Below are positions 20,060-31,007 of a stretch of DNA of 49,487 nucleotides, one piece after another. The notes under the pieces are model-generated. The model searched no databases, was not told the DNA's origin, and saw nothing but the letters and a program-made list of their open reading frames with translations. How positions within the stretch are numbered: position 1 is the stretch's first letter; each line of letters begins with the position of its first letter. A program made the position numbers and the translations under genes. This stretch comes from Coxiella endosymbiont of Ornithodoros maritimus (GTDB lineage: Bacteria; Pseudomonadota; Gammaproteobacteria; Coxiellales; Coxiellaceae): assembly GCF_907164965.1 (NCBI RefSeq), contig NZ_CAJRAM010000027.1:1-49487 (forward strand). The letters run 5' to 3'.

Positions 20060-20082
20060 ATATATATATATATATATATATA
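20060..20082. repeat. AT-dinucleotide microsatellite
   Basis: Eleven uninterrupted TA steps. No gene on either side is recognisable, so any phase-variation role is unsupported. Confidence 0.95.
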
Positions 20083-20433
20083 AAGATCCCAACGGTCATA
20101 ATGGGATCCGCAAGTGATGTTGCTTGAGCCCTTGGCTTGAATAGGATTAACTTCCGGATTCCCGCAAAAAGTTGCTTTCGCTAATTCCGCAGTTGGCTTG
20201 AGAGTCTCAAAGGAGAGACCCCATCGTTACTTAATATTAAACACGTATGGCGTATGCGCTTGTGCTGCATATTGAAAGAAAAACTGATGAAATAAGGAAA
20301 TAACTAACTAATGAAACTAACTTAAGTTTCATCTTTGTAGTCCGACTCCCCAACTTTATTTCAGTATAGGATGCTTCTATTTGAATATTAGTGATGAGCT
20401 TATTGGGCTTCGCAAGCTCAGTTTCCTACAGGC
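20083..20433. other. Gene-free region ending in a REP-like inverted repeat
   Basis: No coding signal recognised. At about 20398-20432 the sequence gagcttattgggcttcgcaa followed by gctcagtttcctacaggc forms part of a scattered bacterial repeat whose other strand starts CCTGTAGGAAACTGAGC. The motif is related to the 16-bp repeats at 18442 and 19817 and lies at the 3' end of lnt, where it may help end transcription. Confidence 0.45.
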
Positions 20434-21891
20434 TTAAAGAAAAGTTAATAACAGGAAAACGATAATTATTCCTACTACAGGATAATAATTCCAGCTCATT
20501 AGAGGCGTTTTCCCAGTGACTGGTTTAATTTGGCCGTTTAATACGAGTCGTTGATTTTGCGGAGCGGATTTTACGATTTTTCCTTCGGGACTGATAATGG
20601 CGGTAATGCCGGTGTTGGTGCTATAGAGTAAATAACGCTCCGTTTCGAGCGCTCGCATTTGCGCAATTTGCAATTGTTGTACAGGGGCGATGGTTCCAGC
20701 GAACCAGCTATCATCACTGACCACAACGATAAATTGCTTGTTAGACACATGGTTTAGCACTTCATTAGGGTAAGCGATTTCATAGCAAATAAATGGCGCA
20801 AATGGAATAGCTTTAACAACAGTGGGTTCTTGATCCTCAGGGCCGGGGCTTAAGTTGGACATGGGAATATCAAAATATTTCATAAGGAGGTTACATATTT
20901 TTGACGAAGTGAATGACTCTCCAAAAGGAACTAAATGTCGCTTTAAATAAAGGCCGTGGCCATCGCCGAGAATCATTAGTCCATTAAACACTTTGTTTGT
21001 TTTTTCATGGTAAATGGGAATGCCTGTTATTAAAGCCGTATTATGCTGTTTGGCTTCTTTATCCATAGATTGAAGAAAAAAGGAAGCTTGTTGGGGGTAA
21101 ATAGGGATAGCAGCTTCTGGCCAAACAATGATGCTGTTATTCCAATTTTTCTGTGTTTCAGAATAATACGTATGCAAAGTGGAATAAAGGGTGTCGGAGT
21201 CCCATTTCAATCGTTGGCCTATGTTTCCTTGAACTAATCCTACTTGAACGGATTCTGAACCCGGGTGGGCCCAAGGGATAAAAGTCAAAACCCAACCCAC
21301 GATAAAAGGTAGAATTATGAGAATAAGGCACATTATCTTTCTACTAAGCTTTTTAGAGGTTACAAGAAGGTAAATACATCCGCTGATAAAAGCCACAATG
21401 AGTGAAATATCATAAATGCCAAAGAGAGGCCCAAAACCTTTTAGAGGAGAATTAATTTGACTGTAGCCCAAAAAAAGCCAAGGGAATCCAGTAAATAATA
21501 TACTGCGTAGCCATTCCCAAACAACCCACCACGCTGGAAAAGCAAATAAAGCCGTTAACACCGCTTTTCTTTTTCTAAAAAGTAACGAAAAGGAAAGGCC
21601 TTGGAAAGCAACAAATAAAGCCAGTATAAAAACAAACAGAACGGTAATCAAAACAGCTAAAGGGACGTTGGCATTACCAAAATGATGAATGCTGACGTAT
21701 ATCCACGAAGCGCCCACTCCAAAAAAGCCAAACCCGAAAAGGCAACCCCGCCACCATGCGACAAGTGGTCGCGAACGTAACCAAACAGCGAGTAAAATTG
21801 TTGGAGAAATAAAAGCGATAGGAAACCAGTTAAATGGCGCGAAGGCGAGCGGCAAAATTACCCCAGTTATTAGTGCAAGAACACTATTCAT
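20434..21891 (-). CDS. lnt: Apolipoprotein N-acyltransferase
   Basis: Adds the third acyl chain to the N-terminal Cys of lipoproteins in the inner membrane. The 485-residue product has about seven helices in the N-terminal third and a nitrilase domain from about residue 215. Catalytic residues expected for the family are visible: Glu in IVWPEAAIP, Lys in YLKRHLVPFGE and Cys in FICYEIAYPNEVL. A final membrane helix ends the protein. It overlaps corC by 8 bases, the common corC-lnt arrangement. Together with lptE it shows that the lipoprotein and LPS envelope machinery is kept. Confidence 0.95.
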   Translation of the reverse strand: MNSVLALITGVILPLAFAPFNWFPIAFISPTILLAVWLRSRPLVAWWRGCLFGFGFFGVGASWIYVSIHHFGNANVPLAVLITVLFVFILALFVAFQGLSFSLLFRKRKAVLTALFAFPAWWVVWEWLRSILFTGFPWLFLGYSQINSPLKGFGPLFGIYDISLIVAFISGCIYLLVTSKKLSRKIMCLILIILPFIVGWVLTFIPWAHPGSESVQVGLVQGNIGQRLKWDSDTLYSTLHTYYSETQKNWNNSIIVWPEAAIPIYPQQASFFLQSMDKEAKQHNTALITGIPIYHEKTNKVFNGLMILGDGHGLYLKRHLVPFGESFTSSKICNLLMKYFDIPMSNLSPGPEDQEPTVVKAIPFAPFICYEIAYPNEVLNHVSNKQFIVVVSDDSWFAGTIAPVQQLQIAQMRALETERYLLYSTNTGITAIISPEGKIVKSAPQNQRLVLNGQIKPVTGKTPLMSWNYYPVVGIIIVFLLLTFL

Positions 21892-22732
21892 TTTCGGGTT
21901 TCTTCGTTAAACGCAACAATTGAATACTTCGTTTAGTAGCTAGCATGACGGTTATTTTTATAGAATTAATTACAATGGATTCGCTTCTTTTCGGTAAGTG
22001 TCCGATTTGTTGCATTACGTAACCGCCAATTGTATCAAAATCTTCATCATTAATCTTGGTCCCAAAATAATTGTTGAAAACATCGATAGGCGTTAAGGCT
22101 TTAACCGTAAATTCCTTAGAATTAAGTTTGGTAATAGGTTCTTCTTCAACAATGTCCGTTTCATCCTGAATGCTGCCTACAATTTGCTCGAAAATATCTT
22201 CGATAGTGATTAAACCAGAGACGCTCCCATACTCGTCTACAACGATGGCCATATGATAGCGCTTTAACCGGAATTCATTTAGCAAGACATCCAAACGTTT
22301 ACTTTCCGGGATAAAAATAGCGGGACGTGCAAGATCTTTAATTTGGGTTTTGGCTTGCTTTTCTTCTACCATGTATTGCAATAAATCTTTAGCTAATAAA
22401 ATACCGATGACTTCGTCGCGGTTTTCGCTAATAATGGAAAAGCGGGAATGTGCGGATTTGATGATAATAAATGTTGATTGCGGTGTAGCATCGTGGTCCA
22501 CGACAACCATTTGGGCGCGAGGAATCATTACAGCGCGCACTTTCTTTTTAGAAACCCTCAATACACCTTCTATCATCGCCAGCGCACCTTGGTCCAAAAG
22601 ATTACGTTCTTTTGCATCATGTAAGAGTTCAATGAGTTGTTCGCGGTCTTTGGGTTCCCAAAGTAAAGCATGGCTTAAACGTTCCAGACAGGGTCGGTGA
22701 GGGTGGAGACCTTCGTTCATTGTTTCTCGCAA
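21884..22732 (-). CDS. corC: CBS-domain protein CorC/YbeX
   Basis: Cytoplasmic protein with paired CBS domains (about residues 65-190), in which VMIPRAQMVVVDHDATPQS and MAIVVDEYGSVSGLITIEDIFEQIVG are recognisable, and a C-terminal CorC/HlyC transporter-associated domain. It is tied to magnesium/cobalt efflux and, through YbeX work in E. coli, to ribosome metabolism. At 282 residues it is of normal length and has no membrane domain. It is directly followed by lnt with an 8-base overlap; the ybeY gene, normally just upstream, is separated by a dead MFS gene. Confidence 0.93.
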   Translation of the reverse strand: MRETMNEGLHPHRPCLERLSHALLWEPKDREQLIELLHDAKERNLLDQGALAMIEGVLRVSKKKVRAVMIPRAQMVVVDHDATPQSTFIIIKSAHSRFSIISENRDEVIGILLAKDLLQYMVEEKQAKTQIKDLARPAIFIPESKRLDVLLNEFRLKRYHMAIVVDEYGSVSGLITIEDIFEQIVGSIQDETDIVEEEPITKLNSKEFTVKALTPIDVFNNYFGTKINDEDFDTIGGYVMQQIGHLPKRSESIVINSIKITVMLATKRSIQLLRLTKKPENE

Positions 22733-22774
22733 TTAATTAATTTAGAAGGTTATTATAGCAGCTATGCGTCATAA

Positions 22775-24112
22775 TTAATCCGTCAGGTGGCGTTGATTGT
22801 ACAATTTCTGACAAGCGATTTTTGGCACGGCGAACATCATAAAAAAGGCGATGAATAACAACGCCGGTAAAACAAAAAGCACGAACTGATAGTTTTGAAT
22901 TGGATAAAATGGCGTTCCTGCTGCCAGCGTTTGAGTGCCTGGCCAATAAAGGACGAGTAAATAACGCGAATAATAGGCTGAAAGATCGCTGCTCCAATGG
23001 TCAGTATGAAATTCGTGGCGGCCGTGGAAATACCGGTGGACCGTGGTGGACGGATTTCTCTGGCGATCGCGAATATCAACGCTTCTGGTCCCACGCAGAA
23101 TTCAATTAAAAACAGCAAGCTTAAAGCCTCTGAAAGAGGCAAGCCTGGAACGTAAATGAGAATGAGGGCTAAGACGAAAGTGCTGCTGATTCCTATGAAA
23201 AGAGGTACGCGACGATTTTGGATGCGGCCTGAAAGCCCGCCGGAAAAGGGAGAACCTAGAGCGCTGCCGATAAACAGTAAAGTAACCGCGGTGACGCCCT
23301 CAGCCGGAGGCAGATAGTAGGCTTGAATCATAAAATTAACATCCCATAACGAGGCCAATACTGAAATGGATAAAAAGAGAAAACATCCTACAAAACCGGC
23401 CATCCAGAAACGCCAATTTTTTAATAATTCAAGTAGACGTCCCCAAGTATTATGCTTCCATGAAAAATAACTGCGGGGGACTTGAGCTATCCAAGAGGGT
23501 TTGTCGCGAATTAATAAAAATAACAAAACAGTTAAACCTAGACCGATATGGACAGTTAAATAAACGGCTTGACGCCAACCCAAAACGACCACGACCTGGG
23601 ATAAGAGAATATCCGCAACCACAGCGCCGATGGTACCTAAATGCGGTAGCGATGCCCGCAAATAAAGCTAAATGTTTTTTAGGGAGAGCCATAAAGTTGT
23701 TAATTTTAAGGCGCCAATAAAACCAAAGGCAGATCCCACCCCCATCAGAATACGGCCGAAAAAAGCAGCCGGTAAATTCAGAAAAGTAGCAAAAATGAAA
23801 GCGCCAACGCTGCATAAAAGCGCGGACAAGGTGAGTATTCAACGAGGGTTCTAGCAGTCCATGATAATGCCGGAAGGAATTTGTAAAGGGTATAGACACA
23901 TAAATAATAAAAAGCCGAAATAAACCCAATCGTGGGCGCTACCGCGTTGAATTGATCCATTAAAGGATGGGTCATTACGCTGGGCGTTACGCGAAGGAAA
24001 AATCATAGAAATAAAATAGAGCGGCGAGTAGACAAATCAGCCACGGAATTAAAGAGCCTCTTAGAAAAGAGGGGTCGCGTTCTTGCGATTGGTGTTCCTC
24101 GATTATTCTTCA
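22775..24112 (-). pseudogene. MFS transporter, decayed
   Basis: A 12-helix major facilitator can be reconstructed across several frames. The N-terminus reads LIPWLICLLAALFYFYDFF, then RVTPSVMTHPLMDQFNA and the IGFISAFYYLCY segment. A middle part (22930-23661) is open for over 240 codons, and the C-terminus FYPIQNYQFVLFVLPALLF ends at a TAA at 22775. Frame changes lie near 24000, 23900, 23850, 23670 and 22900, with stops near 23850. The N-terminus begins at the end of ybeY. The pattern RVTPSVM with DQF in the first loop resembles uptake MFS proteins of the Coxiella/Legionella group, but the substrate cannot be told. Confidence 0.85.
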
Positions 24113-24561
24113 TACGGATTTTTAAATCCAAGCTGCGATAAAATTTTTATTTCCAAATTTTCCATTTCCTCAGTGTCTCCGTTTTCAACATGATCATACC
24201 CTAACAAATGTAAAAAGCCATGAGTAACTAAATGAGCAAAATGAGCTTCTGTAGTTTTGTGTTGCGCGTGAGCTTCTTCGGCCACTAGCGGTGCGCAGAT
24301 CGCTAAATCCCCGAACGATTCCGAGGGGAAGCCCGGGATCGCCTCGTCCGGGAAGGATAAAACGTTCGTGGGGCCCTTTTTATGTCGATAGTGCTCATTT
24401 AATTCAGTGCTTTCTTCTTTATCAATAAAACGGATGGTTAACGCCGATTTATTTTTATCTGTGAGGATAAATTGTAATGCTGTTTTGACCCATTGCTCTA
24501 TGTTTGAAAGACTCGGAAGATCTTCGAATTGCGTTGCGTGCTGCACATCAATAGAGATCAT
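24103..24561 (-). CDS. ybeY: Endoribonuclease YbeY
   Basis: Single-strand endoribonuclease used in 16S rRNA maturation and ribosome quality control. The zinc motif is intact: H114, H118 and H124 within [15 protein letters not shown]. The upstream family stretch [14 protein letters not shown] is also present. Length of 152 residues is normal. Its start overlaps the end of the phoH frame by four bases, as in the conserved phoH-ybeY pair. It stays open although phoH upstream is frameshifted, so its translation probably does not depend strictly on coupling. Confidence 0.95.
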   Translation of the reverse strand: MISIDVQHATQFEDLPSLSNIEQWVKTALQFILTDKNKSALTIRFIDKEESTELNEHYRHKKGPTNVLSFPDEAIPGFPSESFGDLAICAPLVAEEAHAQHKTTEAHFAHLVTHGFLHLLGYDHVENGDTEEMENLEIKILSQLGFKNPYEE

Positions 24562-25541
24562 TCGGCGCTTTCTTCCTCATAAGCTTCAATAATCGGCTGA
24601 ACCACCGGATGCCGAACGATATCATTCGATTTAAAAAAGGTAAATTGAATTTCGTCAATGTCACGCAATAAAGTAATAGCATGTCGCAATCCCGATTCTG
24701 TCGTTTTTGGTAAATCCGTTTGCATAATGTCTCCTGTGATAACGGTTTTTGAACCAAACCCGATGCGGGTCAAAAACATTTTCATTTGTTCTCGTGTCGC
24801 ATTTTGCGCTTCATCTAAAATAACAAAAGAATCATTGAGCGTTCTACCGCGCATATAAGCGAGAGGGGCGATTTTAATAATCCTTTTTCAGAAAGTTGAC
24901 TAACTTTTGCAATCCCGATCATTTCAAACAATGCGTCGTATAAAGGACACAGATAGGGATCAATTTTTTGCGCGAGATCACCGGGTAAATAACCCAGTTT
25001 TTTACCGGCTTCCACCGCCGGTCGCGTGAGCACAATACGCGAGACTTCTTCTTTTTCTAAAGCAGCCACCCCATAGGCGACGGCTAAAAAAGTTTTACCG
25101 CTGCCGGAAGGGCCAATGCCAAAATTAATATCGTATTTTTGTATCGCGTTTAGGTAATGTTGTTGATTAGGGGTGCGCGCTTTAACGCGGAGCTGATGTG
25201 TTTTAAGTGCATAGTCAGCCACTTTTTCTTTATGTTTTGTTTCGGATTCAGGGTAATCCATTTCGCGGATACGTAATAACACTTCATTCGGGGTAATTAA
25301 TGCTTCGGCGATAAGCAGCCTCTTTATATAAAGTAAAGCTTTTAGCACTTCGGCAGCTTTATCTACGGATTTGGGGATACCAATAACTTCAAAATCACTG
25401 CCCCGATTATTAATTTCCACGCCGAGGTGGCGTTCGATAAGATGTAAATTCTCATCGAATTGCCCCTAAAGCTTCGCTAGGCGTTTATTATCGTGAGGCG
25501 TTAATTCCAATCGTCGCGTTGATTCAGAAATATCCAAAAGG
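24558..25541 (-). pseudogene. phoH: PhoH-like ATPase, frameshifted
   Basis: PhoH-like proteins are P-loop ATPases related to the N-terminal domain of superfamily I helicases and are linked with YbeY in RNA metabolism. The Walker A GPSGSGKTFLAVAYG is intact, as are LTRPAVEAGKKLGYLPGDL and the Walker B-type FVILDEAQN. Two lesions: an in-frame TAG at 25466-25468 near codon 25, and a frameshift at the A-tract around 24872-24875, where one lost A turns [13 protein letters not shown] into [12 protein letters not shown]. An internal GTG at 25420 could restart translation after the first lesion. The second would have to be bypassed by slippage. Probably inactive. Confidence 0.85.
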
Positions 25542-25556
25542 TTATCCTTATTATCC

Positions 25557-26876
25557 TTAACAAACTTCGCCCCAGAGTGAATAAGGGCGAGCTTCTTTAA
25601 TTTTAATCGTGACCATCTGTCCAATCAATAGGGTATCACCATTAAAATTAACGACTCGATTATTTTCTGTGCGGCCACTTAATTGACCGGGGTATTTTTT
25701 GGATGGTCCGGTGACTAAGATGCGTTGCTGGGTACCGAGCATCGATTGGCTTATTTCAGTCGCTTTCGCATTGATGCAATTTTGAAGAATGGCCAAACGT
25801 TCTTTTTTAACAGCCATGGGCACATCATCTAGTAATTGAGCTGCCGGTGTGCCGGGGCGAGGGCTGTAGATGAAACTAAACGAATGATCAAAACCAATGT
25901 CATGGATTAAATTCATAGTTGCCTCAAAATCCGCGTCGGTTTCCCCAGGAAAACCGATGATGAAATCAGAGGAAAGACTAATATCCGGACGCACCGCTCG
26001 AAGCTTGTGAATTTTCGATTTGTATTCGCGGACGGTATAGTTGCGCTTCATCGCGGCGAGAATGCGGTCCGAGCCGTTTTGAACGGGGAGATGCAAATGA
26101 TTGGCGAGCTTGGGCTCTTCTGCATAAGCGTCAATTAGATTTTCAGAAAAGGCTGAAGGATGAGAGGTGGTAAAACGAATTCGCTCAATGTTATCCATAG
26201 CGGCTAAGTAATGGATCAATAATGCTAAATCCGCTACCTGTCCATGGTGCATTAGCCCACGATAATCATTTACATTTTGCCCGAGTAAAGTGATTTCTCG
26301 CACTCCTTGTTCGCATAAACTGGCGACTTCAGCAATCACATCATCAAATGGCCGACTGATTTCTTCACCGCGGGTATAAGGAACCACGCAAAAAGTACAG
26401 TACTTGCTGCACCCTTCCATAATCGAAACAAAAGCGCTTACCCCCTCTGCGCGAGGCTCTGGCAAGCGGTCGAATTTTTCAATTTCGGGGAAGGTAATGT
26501 CCACTACTGATTTTCTTTTTTGAATAACGGAATCCAAAAGATCGGGCAGGCGATGCAAGGTTTGAGGACCAAAAACGATGTCAACAAAGGGCGCTCGTTT
26601 TAAAATGGCTTCACCTTCTTGAGTAGCGACACAGCCGCCCACCCCGATGACGACGTGAGGACGTTTTTCTTTAAACAGACGCCAGCGACCCAAGTCCGAG
26701 AAAACTTTTTCCTCCGCTTTCTCGCGGACTGAGCAAGTATTTAATAAAAAAACATCAGCAAGGTCGGGATCGTCCGTTAATTCTAAGCCATGGGAGTACT
26801 TAAGCACCTCTACCATCTTTGCAGAGTCATACGCGTTCATTTGACAACCGTGTGTTTTTAAATACAGTTTTTTCAT
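25557..26876 (-). CDS. miaB: tRNA-2-methylthio-N6-dimethylallyladenosine synthase MiaB
   Basis: Radical SAM enzyme that adds a methylthio group to i6A37 of tRNAs reading UNN codons. The 439-residue protein has the N-terminal UPF0004 domain ([16 protein letters not shown], then [14 protein letters not shown] and GVGGCVAT, supplying three cysteines), the radical SAM CxxxCxxC in [17 protein letters not shown] (about residues 154-170) and a C-terminal TRAM domain. Length is normal and no lesion is seen. It is upstream of phoH-ybeY, a common order in gammaproteobacteria. Needs two [4Fe-4S] clusters. Confidence 0.96.
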   Translation of the reverse strand: MKKLYLKTHGCQMNAYDSAKMVEVLKYSHGLELTDDPDLADVFLLNTCSVREKAEEKVFSDLGRWRLFKEKRPHVVIGVGGCVATQEGEAILKRAPFVDIVFGPQTLHRLPDLLDSVIQKRKSVVDITFPEIEKFDRLPEPRAEGVSAFVSIMEGCSKYCTFCVVPYTRGEEISRPFDDVIAEVASLCEQGVREITLLGQNVNDYRGLMHHGQVADLALLIHYLAAMDNIERIRFTTSHPSAFSENLIDAYAEEPKLANHLHLPVQNGSDRILAAMKRNYTVREYKSKIHKLRAVRPDISLSSDFIIGFPGETDADFEATMNLIHDIGFDHSFSFIYSPRPGTPAAQLLDDVPMAVKKERLAILQNCINAKATEISQSMLGTQQRILVTGPSKKYPGQLSGRTENNRVVNFNGDTLLIGQMVTIKIKEARPYSLWGEVC

Positions 26877-26892
26877 TTATCCAAAGTTCAAA

Positions 26893-28578
26893 TTAATTAG
26901 TCAATGTAGGAGATTTCTTTGCGGCCAGCGAGTGCGTTTCAAATTTTTCATCGGGCACTGTTGAGGGAATGCCTGTATTGACTTCCTCTTCCAGGCGGGC
27001 GAGTGTGTCTGCAACGTGTTTGTTACTGGCTCGAAAGGTGACCGCTAAATAAAGGCAACTTAAACATAAAATAGCCAGATATAGAAAATCCCAACCGAAG
27101 TGAATTTTATTAATACCGGCGCCGTAAGAGCCTAAATAAGAAATAATATTTAAGCCCACTAAATAGGGCCACATCCATGTTGCTGCGCGCCAATGCATGT
27201 GAATATCGCGCGGACGTTTAGAAAACAAACGATAAACCACAAAAAGCATAAAAGAAATAAAAAGACTCAATCCCAATTTAGAAACGACACTCCATCCAGC
27301 CCAATAAACAATGAGTGTGCAAATATAAAAACCAAAAAAACTCCAGACGGCGATTAACGGTAAACGAAAAACGCGCTTATGTTTCGGCAGTTGATAACGT
27401 AGAGACAAACAACAAATCGGGCCGCTGATATAAGATAAGGCGATAATAGAGGACATAAATTCAGCCATGGCGTACCACCCATGGAAAGGCAGAAAAAATG
27501 TCATCCCAACAATAAAATTCACGAACACCGCTTTAGCGGGAATACCGCGTTTGTTCACTTCTTGTAAGAACTTAGGTAATTGGCGGTTGGCGCTTAAACC
27601 GTAGAGAATTCGCGAGGAGCTCGTACTATAAACAAGCCCAGCGGCGCTGGTGGCAATGATGGCGTCGGTATACAAAAGAATAGCCATCCAAGTAACGCCG
27701 AAAGTCATTAATAAACCCGCTAAAGGACCTGCATCACCAATAAAATGCACGAAAAGCCAGCCTTTGGATAAACTCTCTGGGGTTAGCGCACTGATAAAGC
27801 CGATTTGGAGTAATAAATAAATAAGTAATACAATGATTAAACTACCGAGAATGCCGATAAGCACGGTTCGATGGGGATTTTCCGCCTCACCGGCTAGTTC
27901 TACGGCTTGTTTAAAGCCATTAAAAGCAAACAAAATACCGCCCGTTGCCAATGCGGCAAAAACCCCTTTCCATCCATTAGGCATAAATCCGCCATAGTGA
28001 GGATTATTAAAGTTATGAGGATGAAAGGCCACAGCCATCAACACAATTGCCGTCAAAACAGGAATAATTAATTTCCAAAAAGAGAAAATATTATTGAGCT
28101 GCGTAATTAAACGAATGGAATAAATATTAATTAAGCTAAAACCGACCATCATGAGCGTGGCAATCACATACCCAAGCGGGCTTAATCCATGCATACCCGC
28201 CCCATGATGGCGAATTAAAGCGGGCCAGTAATTCGCCGCATATTGAATCATGGCTTGCACTTCGATAGCTGGGGCGGTCATTAGATTGAACCAGGTAATC
28301 CACCCAAAAAAAAGACTTACAAAGGTACCGTGCGTTAATTGAGGGAAGCGCGTGCTGCCTCCGGTGATAGGCAACATAGTTACTATTTCTGCGTAAGTAA
28401 GAGCCACTATCACAACTAAAATGCCCCCTAATACCCAGGCAAGTAGGGCTGCGGGACCTGCTAAACGACCGACGTACAGCGAACTAAATAACCACCCCGA
28501 CCCGATCATGGCGCTGACCGCTGACATCATTAAACCAATCGGGCCAATGCGTCGTTTGTAGGCATGCACGTCATTCAT
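26893..28578 (-). CDS. APC-superfamily amino acid permease
   Basis: Inner-membrane amino acid transporter of 561 residues with about twelve to fourteen hydrophobic segments. The N-terminus carries the family glycine motif (MIGSGWLFSSLYVGRLAGPAA, seen as IGSGWLF) in the first helix, and a GFKQAVELAGEAENPHRTV stretch, typical of APC transporters, lies near residue 225. A charged cytoplasmic C-terminal tail of about 50 residues follows the last helix. The substrate is not evident; the glutamate/GABA or aspartate:proton branches are plausible. The gene is fully open in a decaying region, consistent with dependence on host amino acids. Confidence 0.88.
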   Translation of the reverse strand: MNDVHAYKRRIGPIGLMMSAVSAMIGSGWLFSSLYVGRLAGPAALLAWVLGGILVVIVALTYAEIVTMLPITGGSTRFPQLTHGTFVSLFFGWITWFNLMTAPAIEVQAMIQYAANYWPALIRHHGAGMHGLSPLGYVIATLMMVGFSLINIYSIRLITQLNNIFSFWKLIIPVLTAIVLMAVAFHPHNFNNPHYGGFMPNGWKGVFAALATGGILFAFNGFKQAVELAGEAENPHRTVLIGILGSLIIVLLIYLLLQIGFISALTPESLSKGWLFVHFIGDAGPLAGLLMTFGVTWMAILLYTDAIIATSAAGLVYSTSSSRILYGLSANRQLPKFLQEVNKRGIPAKAVFVNFIVGMTFFLPFHGWYAMAEFMSSIIALSYISGPICCLSLRYQLPKHKRVFRLPLIAVWSFFGFYICTLIVYWAGWSVVSKLGLSLFISFMLFVVYRLFSKRPRDIHMHWRAATWMWPYLVGLNIISYLGSYGAGINKIHFGWDFLYLAILCLSCLYLAVTFRASNKHVADTLARLEEEVNTGIPSTVPDEKFETHSLAAKKSPTLTN

Positions 28579-29658
28579 AAAATCTTCTCCTATCAGCTAC
28601 ATCACTATTTCGATTTCATGGTCATTAAATAGTGGAGGAGATTGTAACTGCTTACCGAGACGGGTTCAAATCTTAATCTGATGGCAAAGGAAAGAGGTAG
28701 GGGATTACGCGCCGGGCGACACACTTACCTCCTTACTGTTGCTTTCACTTCATACAGTCGCGGGCAGTAAGAAATAACGAGCAGCAAACTCTCCTCCATC
28801 AGCCTCTATGCTGCACATAACCAAATTACTATTAATGTGCCACAAAACTATCCTAGTTTGAAGAGAGTGGTAAGTTATGGAGCTGATAGTTTAAAACTTA
28901 AACTAGAATTTCCATAACAACCGCCTCCGGTTGAGTTTTGATCATACCACATCGTGTACGATGTATGCGGTGATAAGTTCTCTTCCTGGATTTGCTCCAT
29001 ATTTCCTGTCATGAACACAGAGTTACCATGTTTTTTGTATGAAAAACGTCTCCGACGTATTGTTAGTAAGGGGAAATTTATAGGTAGGGGTAGCATTCTT
29101 GTTTTCAACGGCCGGCCTTGTTAGCACCAATTTCAGAATTCTAAATTATACCCAGCCACAAGGGGTGCAAGAAGATCCCGTAGAAGTAACTGCACAGCTT
29201 GAACTGCCTAGCCCCACCGGGGTCCTGCGGGTGATGCTTTTTGTGGTAGCGGTACTAGCCCGCAGGGCAATTAACATCAACTCAACCTGTAAATGTCTCC
29301 AATTGAGCTGTGACTATTCTGTATCTATCTATGATGGAGGTTCAGACGGGATTTTCTTTATTCATCACAGAGATCACGTAACCAAACATAATTACTATGT
29401 CTAGCATTACCATAAGAAAAGCTTTTAGTACTACGATAATAATTAAATCCTTCAAACCAATCCTGGTTACACTATGAAGGATTAGGAACGGGGGGAGATA
29501 ATGGATTTTGGGTTGGCACACATCAATCCTGATTTCTCTTAAATTTTGAAAATATTTATCCTTTTTGAAGAAAAACTTAAGGCTAATCCCAACGAGCTTT
29601 GTATTTTCACGTGAAGTAATATACCATTATACAATTACTTCATATCCAGGAGTCATCG
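28579..29658. other. 1.08-kb region with no recognised gene
   Basis: Open frames exist on the minus strand at 28875-29108 and the plus strand at 29099-29404, but neither matches a family I recognise. On the minus strand, segments in changing frames (for example VTAQLETFTG near 29310 and SSSCAVTSTGSSCTPCG near 29180) hint at a decayed, Cys/Thr-rich exported protein. The 28580-28870 part holds nothing identifiable. Confidence 0.3.
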
Positions 29659-31007
29659 GTGGTCGATTGCTATCTCACTGAAAATAAAAAGAATTTCATA
29701 CCGATTCAACCCATGATGCCGGATGAGTTGCCGGATTGGTTAGATACGCAAGATGCCCGTACCCAACGATGGGTGAAAGCGAGTGGATTTGTAGGCTTGG
29801 CGGGCACTTGTTTGCTGTATTCCGGAATCCACTGGCGCCTTGCAGCGGGTTTTGCTCGGTGTGAGTGGTTGTGAATACAGTTGGCATTTCGGAGGATTGC
29901 CGAAAGTTTTGCCCCTAGGAGGAGTCTTCGAGGTGAACCAAGATAATGATGCCTATCGGGAAAGACCCCCTTATTTTAGCAAAATTGTTTTTGCCGCAAG
30001 CACACCAAAAACGTGTGGCTGATTGGCTTACGACAATTTATTTAATTCGCGATTTAATTAACACGCCCGCCGAAGACATGGGGCCATCCGAATTAGCACA
30101 AGCGGTTAAGCATATTGCGAAGGAATTTGAAGTAAAAGTCAAAATAATCGAAAGCAAAGACTTTGAAACCGAATTTCCGGCAATTTACGCCGTTGGCCGT
30201 GCTGGCCCGGTCGCCACTGTTAATCGATCTAAAATGGGGTGATATAAAAGCCCCGAAAGTGAGGTTAGTCGGCAAAGGAGTGTGTTTTGACAGCGGTGGT
30301 TTAGATATAAAAACCTCTGGGGGTATTCTCTTAATGAAAAAGGAACATGGGGGGGGTGCGGCACATGTCCTAGGGCTGGCTCGGATGATCATGCTGCAAC
30401 AATTGCCTGCGCGTTTATGCTTACTCATTCCCACCGTGGAAAATGCCATTGGAAGTCGAAGCTATCACCCTGGCGATGTAGTGCAGACTCGAGCTCGGAA
30501 AACAATCGAAATTACTAATACAGATGCGGAAGGTCGAGTCATCCTGGCGGATGCCTTAGCGGAAGCGGTGAAAGAAAACCCTGATTTGCTCATCGACTTT
30601 TCCACACTCACCGGCGCTGCGCGGGTAGCGCTTGGGCCGAATTTACCTGCGTTATTTGCTAACCAAGATTCACTGGCGCAAGCATTGATTGACGCCTCAC
30701 TTAAAACCGATGATCCATTGTGGTGATTGCCTTTGTTTCAGCCTTATCGGAATTATTTAAAAAGTGAGGTTGCCGACCTCATCAATAGTTCACAAACCCG
30801 AATGGCTGGGCTGGCGCCATTATCGCCGCTTTATTTTTACAGCATTTTGTCTCCGATCAAATTCCGTGGGTGCATTTTGATATCTTCGTATGGAATATGG
30901 AGGACTTGCCTGGCCGACCGATCGGGGGAGAAGCGGTGGCTTTGCGCGCTGTCTTCCATTACCTTGAACAGAGCAATATCGGTGAAGCCATTTTATGGGA
31001 TTGCTAA
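29659..31007 (+). pseudogene. M17 leucyl aminopeptidase family protein, decayed
   Basis: The two-metal catalytic region is plain: VGKGVCFDSGGLDIKTSGGI, LLMKKEHGGGAAHVLGLARM, and NTDAEGRVILADAL, all within 30163-30726. Upstream pieces carry LPDWLDTQDARTQRWV and IRDLINTPAEDMGPSELA, the normal start of the catalytic domain. The end (SSQTRMAG, then IPWVHFDIFVWNMEDLPG) is split over two frames. Lesions include frame changes near 29815, 29950, 30200 and 30810 and a TGA after DPLW at 30724. The metal-coordinating KKEHGGG differs from the usual MKKDMGGA pattern in this branch. It releases N-terminal amino acids when intact. It overlaps the fadE relic by 13 bases. Confidence 0.88.

Noticed and set aside
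20060-20082. AT run as a strong promoter or origin
   Set aside because: No DnaA boxes, no -35 and no nearby start codon of a real gene.
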